Assembly (NCBI GenBank): GCA_036874045.1
Contig: CM072346.1
Coordinates: 10,826,001-10,890,000, forward strand
Origin: Cymodocea nodosa
Lineage: Eukaryota; Streptophyta; Magnoliopsida; Alismatales; Cymodoceaceae
DNA length: 64,000 nt
Direction: 5' to 3'
Part shown: in pieces, positions 9,953-20,277 of the stretch
How positions within the stretch are numbered: the stretch's first letter is position 1
Layout of the letters: every line of letters begins with the position of its first letter
Notes under the pieces: model-generated
Told to the model about the DNA's origin: nothing
Databases searched by the model: none
Seen by the model: the letters and a program-made list of their open reading frames with translations, nothing else
Made by a program: the position numbers and the translations under genes

Positions 9953-12207
9953 GATGGTCTCTAAGTTCTACAAAGGTCGTGGCTAAGGAAAAGGCAAAAG
10001 CAAAGGAGATGCAAAAGGAAAAGAAATAGAGAATGATGAAGTTCCATGCACTTGGTTTAAGAAAATTTTGCAAGTTGACAAAGGGTTAGCAAAAATTTAT
10101 AGTGAATACTTCTTTCCTAAAGGTATACTGAATGAAGTTAGATTAGAGCTTCATAATACTGATGCTAGTATTACATACATGGGGATTCAAAGTAAATATG
10201 ATAGAGAATACCGTATGAAATGTGCTGAAATTGCATTTTTAGAACAGTATGCAAAAAGGTGTAGGTTCATCAAATAGAATTCCTCAAACTCCTATTAGTG
10301 GTACACGACTACAACCATTTGAGGAAGAACATGAATCTGCTATACCGACCCTTTTATATTCAAAACAAGTAGAATCAAATATTGCTGTAGATAAAAGAAA
10401 AGTTGACAGTCTTCGAAAGGCTATAGCAATAGAAAGTGCCTTTGAAGAATTAAAGCAGAAAACTTTTATGGAGCAATTTGAAAAGAAAACAGCAATACTT
10501 GAAGAGGAGAAACATAAATTTTATAGTAGAAGGAAAGTCAGAAAAATTATGTCTGCAAAGACAAAGTCTATTGAAAGAGGAAAATTAGATGAAAATGTAT
10601 TTCCAAAGGACAATGTATGTCTAGACGTTGTACCTTATAGTGCATCTGATAAACTCATCAGTTCTGAGCATACTGAAACTGATGATGATGATGATAATGA
10701 GACTTTATTTTCCCTTACTAGAAAACTTGAGAAGAAATCCAAGTCAAATATGAGCTCAAGTTTTTCTATTAGTACAAGTCCTGATGATGCAGAAATTGAC
10801 AAATTAGAGCATCAAGCACCTGACATGGAACAAGTTATTGCAGATATAATTGACAATGTTGAGGCAACAACTAGTTAATAGGCTGAATTGTTTGGAGTAG
10901 CAGCTATTGAAAAAGTTAAGACTCCAGAAGAGCTAAACGTTAACTAGCCTTCTTTAGTATCTATAGAAGTAGAGTCTGAGAATTCACAGCATGTATCAAT
11001 GGAGATATCTATCGAAAAAAATGCACAATTACAGACAGATACACCGGCTATAGAATTTGTGAAAAAAATTGAACTCTGATCATTCTATAGAGACTGAACA
11101 GATGAATGTTGAGCATATTGACAATGTTCCTTATACTGTTGAAGCTGAACAATTAAGCTTACATACACAGTTTCAAGAAAATATTTTCAGAGAGGAACAA
11201 CATGACATTCATTTTGAAGAAGAGGTTCTTGAAGATGAATTAAACTCTGAATCAAGGCTTCAAGTATCACCTTCTTTATGTACAATATTACAAATTCAAG
11301 GTAATTCAATTCATTTTAGATCTGAAGAAGCATTGCAGAAATATAATAATCTGATTACATGTCAGATTCTGCATACTCGACCAATAAAATTCAGAAATTT
11401 GATGGAAATAAGAGATCTATTTGAGTATCAAGGACTCATTCAATTCTTACCAGTTGGAATGAAATGGAAACAATACATAAAGCTTATTGCAACTTTTTAT
11501 AGTAGTCTGGTCAAGAATGAAAATTTTTTAAAAACTCAAATAAATCAATAGGAGTTTATATTGTCTCTTGAGTTAATTTTTGAAGTTTTGGGATTAAAGA
11601 ATGAAGGTGTTGTTGTTACAAATAGATTTGACATGATTAGACAGCTGGAATGGAACATTCTGTCTTTATCAAAAATTTCAAATGTATATTCTGAAATGAG
11701 ATTAATGGAAAATCTGAATGTAGAGGCAAGGTTCATTGCAAATATATTGCATGCAAATTTATTTCAGAGAGTTGGACACAATTTGGAAGTCAGCAGAAGC
11801 TATTTATATGCAACTTATGGCCTACTGAATAGAATTCAAATCAATTGGTTTGATGTTTTTTACCTCTCAACTACAGCATATGAGTTCAAAGTTATTTTAT
11901 GGTGATGTTGTATGTAGAATCCTTGCAAACCTATTGAATTTATCCGACTGGACCTTTGAAACTAAAGGCATGAAAGCATTTAGTGTAAAAGATTTGCAAT
12001 GATTCCAAGCCATGCATAAACCTCATCAACAACATTAACAACCAACAAATTATACAGACCATATACAACAACAACAACCAAGTTATTCAGTTCAAGTAGA
12101 CAGCAAACCCAGCTACCTCCTAACTTAGATGCAGCACTTAACAACATCAGAAATGATAGTAGACATCTAGGAGATAAAATATGTAATGCTATAAGTGATA
12201 TACTTAG
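9953..12207 (+). pseudogene. ORF3, post-pol accessory gene (element A)
   Basis: The start is chosen by match to F: ATG in the context GCGATGGTCTC. The N-terminus is basic (lysine-rich, likely nuclear signal), followed by a helical charged part with ITYMGIQSKYDREYRMKCAE. A long acidic, serine-rich linker comes next, then a folded core with EIRDLFEYQGLIQFLPVG, LELIFEVLGLKNEGVVV, EARFIANILHANLFQR and YATYGLLNR, and a glutamine-rich tail. The core resembles the widespread 'putative plant transposon protein' family; I rely on memory for that. About six interruptions make this copy non-functional. In Sireviruses the gene after pol has been called envelope-like, but no signal peptide or membrane segment is evident in this copy. 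Confidence 0.7.
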
Positions 12208-12389
12208 GAGGGGTCGATAACTATTTTTATTTGTATATGAATATCAAATGTAATGTTTGCATTTCTTGTTTGATTCATTGAACAATACATTTTTCTGTAA
12301 ATGCACTCTATTCTTATTATTGTTTACAGAAAGGGTTGTTGTAAATATATCTTACTATATATTCTCTGTAATTATCTTTTTGATTAATG

Positions 12390-12705
12390 ACAAAAAGGGG
12401 GAGAAATGTTATCAAAAGATGATTATGATTTTAATTGCATATAATATAAAGGGAGATGATATTTATGGTTATTGTAATCTGATAGATGATAATTAGAGAA
12501 ATGATACTTATATAATTATTGACATCTGAAAGTTTTAGTTTTGAGAGGTGAAATTTACACAAACAATAGAAATAAGCTTAAGTGAACTTAAGTCAATAAA
12601 CTTGTTTGTTGAATTAAAAGTTAACCCAATGAAGGTGCTTTGTTGAGTTAAATATATTTCATAATTGATTTAATATGGTTTTGTGATCATCAAAAAGGGG
12701 GAGAT
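12390..12705 (+). other. Two polypurine tracts before the 3' LTR (element A)
   Basis: CAAAAAGGGGGAGAAATG (about 12391-12408) and CAAAAAGGGGGAGATTG (about 12691-12707) lie 300 bp apart. The second abuts the LTR and should prime plus-strand DNA. Multiple tracts are a known trait of Sireviruses. The pair is also present in F and G. Confidence 0.75.
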
Positions 12706-14184
12706 TGTTGAGTATTTTGTTTTGATGATGTGTGCTAAATGGAAATAATCATATTTGCTCAATTACTATTGCTTGTGAAAAGAAATTAAAATCATCAATT
12801 AATATAGAAAAAATTTACTAATATAAATACTTGTCTGTATTGGATCTGAAATTATACTAAGTTAATAACTAGTCGTTTCGTTGCATTAATTTCTCATTTA
12901 ACTAAACGTTAAGTTAACGTGTGTTTTTATTGAAAAACATGATATATTTTAAAGTTATATCTTCTGTATCATGTATAGTGCACGTTTAGACAACTCGTTA
13001 AGTTAGAGTGTTATTTGTATAGAGGTCACGTGAGAACTCATTAAGTTAGAGGCTTAAAGGTTAAAATAGGTCACGTGAGAACTCGTTAAGTTAGTGTTGT
13101 ACACATGGTGAAATTATAAGTTACGAATGTTATATTGTATCATGTGAGGTGCACATGTTTAAATCGTTAAGTTAACATAACTAAACGCGTTGAGTTGCTA
13201 TATTGAACACTAAGGCAACGCGTTAGGTTAGCATTATAAACTTAAGTTGTTATTTTTGCACGTGGTAAAATTTTTATTATAAAAATATTTGTTTATTACT
13301 GGTTCGTTGAGTTAGCGTAACACCACAGACTTAGTTCGTTGAGTTAGCTACAGTACTTATCACGTGAATTGGCACATGAGGAACTTGTTAAGTTAGAAAC
13401 ATTAAGTTATATATATACTTGTGTTACTCGTTTAGTTAACATTAAAGTAACGACTTCTTATTACACTAATGAAAGATTTTGGACGAGAAGGTTTATTTTG
13501 CAGGAAATTTTTTAGAGATCCAAGATTGATGATTAAAGAAAATTCGAAATGTAAACGTGGGTCAGAACGTGTGTATTTCGATGAAGGAAAAAGAAAAGAT
13601 GTGAAGAAGTGGAAAACTAGTAGTGATTAAACGTGGATGATATACATGAAATGAAGATACAGTATAAAGGCATAGAATTCTTGTTGATCAAATTATCCCT
13701 GCACATCAAACGAAAAATCTTTTTAGGGATCAAAAACACCTCTTCGGGGAAAATCTCTCAGGTGGAAGAAAGTTCAGTGAAGCTAAAAAGGTAAGATTTA
13801 TGTCATTGAAGATTTGTAGTATTAGGAGAAAGCAAAGTCAGTGAAGCAGAGAAAATATATATATTTGTCACTGAAGAATTGCTTAATATGAAAAAGAAGA
13901 AGAAGAAGAAAGATCTCAAACAGGGAGAAATGTTTTAAATTCCACAAATTAGTTTTCTCTGTTTGTAGTTATGAAATTGTTTAGATGATACATGGTATCG
14001 GGATATAATTGCATCTACAATTTCTGAGGAGAATTGAATTGTATATTGTAATTGAAACCTTGAATAAAAATGACTTTATGAAAACAATGTCTCGACTTGT
14101 TTTTGAGTTTTAAAGTTTCAATTATATTCGAAAATATTGAAAAACACAATTCACCCCCCTCTTGTGTAGCCATATGATCCTACA
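12706..14184 (+). repeat. 3' LTR of copia element A
   Basis: It begins TGTTGAGTATTTTG and ends GATCCTACA, about 1.48 kb. The U3 part (12890-13460) holds at least seven exact CGNNNAGTTA motifs and about five near matches, and several CACGTG boxes. TATAAAGG at 13663-13670 is the probable TATA box. About 60-bp imperfect tandem repeats (CAGTGAAGC...GTCA.TGAAGA) lie at about 13770-13880. Compared with the F LTR it lacks a segment of about 200 bp. Confidence 0.85.
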
Positions 14185-17100
14185 TGTATGAAAATGAATA
14201 TATCTTTGATATGTTTTCCTGTTTTCTTGAGATTGTAAATTCATTAAAACCTTTAGGCAAGAAATTCAAGGAAAAAGACTTAGTAAGAAAGATCCTTAGA
14301 TCTTTAACTAAAATTTGGGCTCAAAAGACAACGTCAATTGAAGAGTCCAAAGACCTAAATACATATACTCTAGATGATCTCATAGGCAATCTGACAGCCT
14401 ATGAAGTACAACATTTAGATCCAAAAGGGAAGAATCCTAGAAGGGATTTGACTTTTGAGGCTGATAAAGTCTTAGAAGTTACTAGTGATTCTGACGATGA
14501 TTTACTTTTGTTGACCAAAAAATTTAGAAATCTATTGAAGAAACGTAGGAACTTTAGGTTAGCAAAGACATCTAGAGATATGGAGAAGAAGTCATTCATG
14601 AAGGACAAAATCATATGCTACAAGTGTAACAGGCCAAGTCACTTTCAAACTGATTATCCTCTCAACAAGTATAAGAAGAATTTGAGGAGAAATTTTAAGA
14701 ATAAAAAATTCAGAAAGAGAAGGGCATTTAAAGTGACATGGGATGCCTCTTCTACTTCACAAAGTGAAGAAACAAAGGATTCAACAACAGACAGTGAATC
14801 CTCATCAAGATCAGATTTAGAAGAAAATCTGGCAAATGTGTATTTCATGGCGAATTCTAGTGAGGTACACAAATCAAAATGGATAATGGACAGTGGAGCA
14901 TCCAGCTACATGACTAGAGATATACGATTACTTATAGAAGTAACAAAGATAGAGAATAGACAAGTTACCTTTGGAAATAAAAGTCAAACAAAAATCCTTG
15001 GGTTTGGCAAGGTTCAAGTAATTGAAAAGTGTTTTATAAATGATGTCTTATTAGTAGAAAATTTAGGTTTTAATTTATTGAGTGTTCCTATCTTAATGAA
15101 ATTTTACAAAATGATTTTTGAAAAAGATTCTTGTAAAATTATAGACATGCATACAAACAAAAGTTTATTTACTACTTATAAGAAAGGATCCATTTGTATT
15201 ATTCACTTGCCTTCTGATATTATTAAAGACAATGCTTGCTTAATTGCAAAATCGGATGAAGTAATTTCATGGCATAGAAGGCTAAGACACTCAAACTTAA
15301 AATTATTACAAAAGTTGTCTAAAAAAAATCTGGTTAGAGGTTTACCTAGTATTAATTACTCAAAAGAGGTTATGTATGATGCATGCCAATTAGGTAAATT
15401 ACATAAAACATCCTTTAAAAGTTTAAATGAAATAACAAGCAAAAGAGTATTAGAATTAGTGCATATGGATTTATTTGGACCTACTAGGACAACTAGTCTA
15501 GGAGGTAAACATTATGCTTTTGTACTAGTTGACGATTATTCTAGGTTTACATGGGTTTATTTTCTAGCTAATAAAACTGAAGTTTTTGAAATATTTAAAA
15601 TATTTTGTAATAAAGTTCAGAATGAGTAGAATGTTAAAATTAAAAAACTTAGAAGTGGTCATGGTACAAAATTTGATAATGACCAAATGGACACCTTTTA
15701 TGAAGAATTAGGCATAGATCATAGGTACTCATTTCCAAGAGCTCATTCACAAAATGAGATAGTAGAATGTAAAAACAGATCACTTCAGGAAATGTCTAGA
15801 GCCATGTTAAATGAAAATAAGTCACCCCTATTTCTCTAGGCAGAAGCAATTCATACAACATGTTATGTTATAAATAAGGTACATTTAAGACCCATTTTAG
15901 ATAAAACTCCTTATGAGTTATGGTATAATAGGGTTCCCAAAATCAATTATTTAAAACCCTTTGGTTGCAAGTGTTTTATTTTGAACACTAAGGAACGTAG
16001 AGACAAATTTAGAGCCAAATCAAATGAGGGTATTTTTATTGGTTATTCCATTAGAAGTAAAGCATATATAGTATATAATAAATTAATAAAAACCATTGAG
16101 GAAACCCTACATGTGAAATTTCATGAAAATTCTCATTTGGATTTTAGACATGTTGAAAGCATTGATTCACAAATTCTCCCAAAAATGGTATCAAATGATG
16201 TTGATAGAGAAATTGAGAGACTATCTGACAGACTAAGAAATATAAACTTAAATGATGAAGATTTAGAAGAAAATAATGTCATGCCTATAGTAAATGTGGA
16301 ACAACATAGAAATTGGCGTTATGCTTCATCTCATCCTATTGATTAGATAATAGGCAATCTTAATCAAGGAGTTAGGACTAGGTCATCAGTAGTCAACATT
16401 TGTGGTGCTTATTCATTTGTTCGTTACTAGAACTAAAGAAAACTGAAGATGCCTTAGAAGATGAATTTTGGTATTTAGTTATGCAAGATGTGCTAAATTA
16501 ATTTATAAGAAATGAGTTATGGGATCTAGTTCCACCTCTTGAAAATTAGTCTGTAATAGGAACAAGGTGGGTATTTAGAAACAAAGTAGATCAGGATGGA
16601 CATATAGTTAAAAATAAAGCTAGGTAAGTTGCTCAAGGTTACAAGTAAGAGGAAGGAATTGACTATGATGAAACATTTGCTTCTATTACTAGACTAGAAT
16701 TAATACAAATTTTGTTAGCATATACTTGTTACATAGATTTCAAATTATATCAAATGGATGTTAAGACTACTTTTTTAAATGGATATATAAAAGAAGAAGT
16801 TTCTGTAAAACAACCTCTTGGTTTTGAAGATTCAAAATACCTAGAGTATGTTTACAAGCTTAAAAAGACACTATATGGCCTTAAACAAGCCCCTAGGTCT
16901 TGGTATGAGAGATTATCTAAATTTCTTATAGAAAAAAGGGTATTCTATGGGAAAGGCAGATCACACTCTTTTTATCAAGAAGGTTGAAAAAGATATATTG
17001 GTAGTTCAAATCTATGTAGATGACATTATATTTGGAGCAACAAATGAAAAATTAGTTGTGTCCTTTTCGAAAGACATGACTAATCAATTTGAAATGAGTA

Positions 17101-17593
17101 TGATGAGTAAACTATCAATTTTTTTAGGCTTACAAATTAAGCAGTTAGAACAGGGTACTTTTATTTCACAAGAAAAATATACTTGAGATTTATTAAAGAG
17201 GTTTGGATTAGACAACACTAAAACGAAAAATAAACCAATGAGTACTATCACTAAGTTGGACAAAGATGACTTTAGAAAAACTATAGATATAAAACAATAT
17301 AGAAGTATGATTGGTTCAATACTTTATTTAATAGCTAGTCGATTAGATATTATGTTTAGTGTGTATACTTATGCTAGATATCAATCTAATCCTAAAAAAT
17401 CACACCTACTACCTATTAAACGAATTTTTAAATATCTATTATGAACCATCAATTTCGGATTGTTTTACTTTAAACACAGTTCTTTAAATTTAATAGGTTA
17501 TAGTGATGTTGATTTCGCAAGATGTAAGTTTGAAAGAAAAAACACCAGTGGTACTTGTTAATTATTAGGAAATTCTTTAGTGTCATGGTTTAG
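14185..17593 (+). pseudogene. Degraded Sirevirus-type gag-pol (element H)
   Basis: It closely matches the gag-pol of element G (about 33165-37520) but starts inside gag, where element A ends, and stops inside RNase H, where gypsy LTR I begins. Recognisable parts are the gag knuckle (CYKCNRPSHFQTDYP), protease (WIMDSGASSYMT), pre-integrase domain (SWHRRLRHSNLKLL), integrase (HMDLFGPTRTTSLGG), RT ([24 protein letters not shown]) and the start of RNase H. Well over ten interruptions and many substitutions mark it as older than G. A may have inserted into H, whose left part would lie outside the window. Confidence 0.8.
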
Positions 17594-19339
17594 TGTTTAG
17601 AATGAAAAGGTACACAATATTAAGGGTTAAATAATGGTTAATTGCATTATATTTAGCTTATTATATGAGAATTAAGCCATTATGTTATAATTGCACTATT
17701 AGATGCCTTAATGAAAGAATCTACATAATTTTAGGGAATTAGTGTTAATTAAGTATATTTTTGAACTAACGGTGAGTTATACAGGCTTTGTAATTTCTAG
17801 GTATCCAAAATGTTTGTTATTTTGGAGAGTTACATTTCATGTACCAAACAGTTATGTTTTAAACGCTTAAAAAAATACTTTATTATTTCTTGGAGTACAC
17901 TTGTTGTAACCTTAATGCATGACTTAAGAGAATTTTCGTAAGTTATAAGTTAACTATCCGAAAATGTGTTTGAGCATTGAATAGTTAGGTTTGTAAGTAT
18001 CCAAAATATCTTTTTATTCATAAGTTAGAATTATGCACATGTGAATTTAAATATTTTATTATATCACGTGAGCTGCACATGTTTAACTCGTTAAGTTAGC
18101 ATAACTATACGCGTTGAGTTACTTGAATATACATTAAGGTAACGTGTTGTGTTAGTGTTGTAAGCTTATCTGTCCGAGAAACTCGAACAGTTAGCATAGT
18201 ATTATTATATTTTTATGAAAGACTTAAAGTATAACAGTAACTATTCTAGTTTGTCGTATAGTTATGTGCTTCACTGCCCATAAAACTCGAGTAGTTATCA
18301 TAAGTCTTCGAGTTTCTCATTTTACTTAGCCAGTAGTTATTTTCTTTATACGAACAGTTACACTAAGTCTTCTACTTTAGTAGGTTGTAAAACTTGTACA
18401 ATTATTGTAAGCTTTCAAGTTATTTATGAAAAACAAAGTAAGTCCGTTGAGTTACACTAACTCTATGGACCAATTATTTTTTAACATGCCACTATAGCAA
18501 TTGTAGGAATAGGAAATTCATAGGAAAACCACGACTATGCATATCACGTAGGAATTAACCCATGGAATGAAGAATAAATCACCATCGTTGATATGAATGA
18601 AGGAAATCCAACCAATCATGTAGGCAAAAGCAGTTACTACTAAAAGAAATATAAAAGAAGAGGAGAAAGATGAAGAAGGGTGTGAAGGTGGAGGACCACG
18701 CTAACTACAAGAAGCGTCGGAAGTTCCCTGAAGCTCCACAACACCACCAAACATCACCAATCAACAATCAGAGGTCTGTGAGGATACTTTTCGGATGTTG
18801 GGTTGATTTCGAGCCAAACACAATGATTGACAACCATTGTGAGGAGTGATCGCGTCGTAGGAAGGGAAGCCATTTTCACCAAGCACCAACTTATATCTTA
18901 GGAGATTGTAAAGCTTCTAGCCTTGGTTTTGGGTTGATGCCAATATATTGAAGAGGAGATCAACTTACAAGTCTTGGTTCACAATTCTATAGGGAGAGGA
19001 GGCAAGATTGTAAGTGATTAAGTTTTTAGTGGTGTAATCATGTCGCATGTAGTGGCGAGAGTTTTTACCGTCGATAAAGATTTTTACATTTCACCTTTTG
19101 CTCATCTTTAGGAACATATTAAACCAAAAATACCAAAAAGCTAATTATCTGTGTTTACATTTAGTATTTATGTGTTGTGTTGTTTGTCTGTATCATGATT
19201 AGTGTTATCATTGTAAGTGTTTGTGAATGTTTTATGTTTATTTGATTCAGAAAATAGTTTTATTGTTTACTGAACTTGATTTGTACGAAATACTGAAAAA
19301 TCTTAATAGTTTTAATGGTGAATGTTTTACGGAATACTG
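17594..19339 (+). repeat. Gypsy LTR (I), 3' end missing
   Basis: It begins TGTTTAGAATGAAAAGG, the same start as the LTRs of gypsy C and D. It carries CGAACAGTTA and related motifs at 18170-18430, a TATA box TATAAAAG at 18650-18657, and the conserved start region with GAGGTCTGTGAGGATAC near 18770. About 500 bases expected at its 3' end are missing; it changes near 19340 into a copia LTR. Bases 18061-18168 are strikingly like the copia LTRs of A and F. It could be a solo LTR or the end of a lost element. Confidence 0.75.
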
Positions 19340-20078
19340 AAATTTTTTAGAGATCCACGATTGATGATTAAAGAAAATTCGAAAGGAAAATGTAGGTCAA
19401 AACGTATGTATTTCGATGAAGGAAAAAGAGAAGACATGAAGAGTGGAAAATTGATAGTGATTAAATGTGGAATATATGCATGAAGTGAATATATAGTATA
19501 AAAGGCATAGAATTCTCATAGATCAATTATCCTTGCACACCAAACGAAATATATTTTCAAGGATCAAAAACACCTCTCCAGGGAAAAGCTCTCAAATAGA
19601 AGAAAATTTAGTGAAGTAGAGAAAGTCAGATTTATGTCACTAAAGATTTGAAGAAATAGAAGAAAGCAAATTCGGTGAAGCAAAGAAAGTCAGATTTATG
19701 TCACTGAAGATTTGAAGAATTAGAAGAAAGCAAATTTGGTGAAGTAGAGAAAGTCAGATATTTATCACTGAAGAATTGTAGAAGAAGAAGAAGAAGAAGA
19801 AGAAGAAAAATCTCAAACAGGGAGAAATGTTTTAAATTTTGCAAATTAGTTTTCTTTGTTTATTGTTATGAAATTGATTAGATGAAACATGGTATCGTTA
19901 TATAATTACATCTACAATTTCTAAGGAGAATTGAATTGTATATTGTAATTGAAACCTTGAATAAAATGATTTTATTAAAATAGGGTCTTGACTTGTTTCT
20001 AATTTTGAAGTTTCAATTATAGTCAAATATGTTGAAAAACACAATTCACCCCCTCTTGTGTAGTCATTCAATCCTACA
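19340..20078 (+). repeat. 3' half of 5' LTR, copia element E
   Basis: It matches the A and F LTRs from the GAAATTTTTTAGAGATCC region to the terminal CCTACA. It includes TATAAAAGG (19497-19505) and three imperfect tandem copies of a unit of about 62 bp (about 19606-19780), one more than in A and F. The U3 half is gone, replaced by gypsy LTR I. Confidence 0.85.
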
Positions 20079-20080
20079 AG

Positions 20081-20092
20081 TGGTATCAGAGC
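20081..20092 (+). other. Primer binding site (initiator Met tRNA), element E
   Basis: TGGTATCAGAGC two bases after the LTR end, followed by the family leader up to the gag ATG at 20278. Confidence 0.9.
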
Positions 20093-20277
20093 ATGATTAA
20101 TAATCTTTGATATAAAATCAATACCAATTTAATTAATATCAGAGCTTATTCTACCATCCTTGTTTTTAAACAAAAATTAATATTTGAGCATAAGTTTAAC
20201 TTTCTTGATTTTAGGCTCAAGTTGTTTTAAAGTTTTAAACTATTTAAAATCAAATAGGTTGAAAAGTCTAAGGTAAG

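Larger units (their letters stand above)
1..14184 (+). mobile_element. Sirevirus-type Ty1/copia element A, rearranged
   Basis: The left edge of the window lies in the last 20 bases of a 5' LTR. It is followed by a Met-type primer site and an untranslated leader that match elements E and F closely. The family sequence stops near 224 and resumes near 7953 with the end of RNase H, then a noncoding module, ORF3, a polypurine tract and a 3' LTR ending at 14184. The missing gag and most of pol are replaced by Athila-like element B and a Tork-like copia fragment. The element is a fossil with one large internal loss and about ten further coding interruptions. Its target duplication cannot be checked because the left flank is outside the window. 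Confidence 0.8.
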
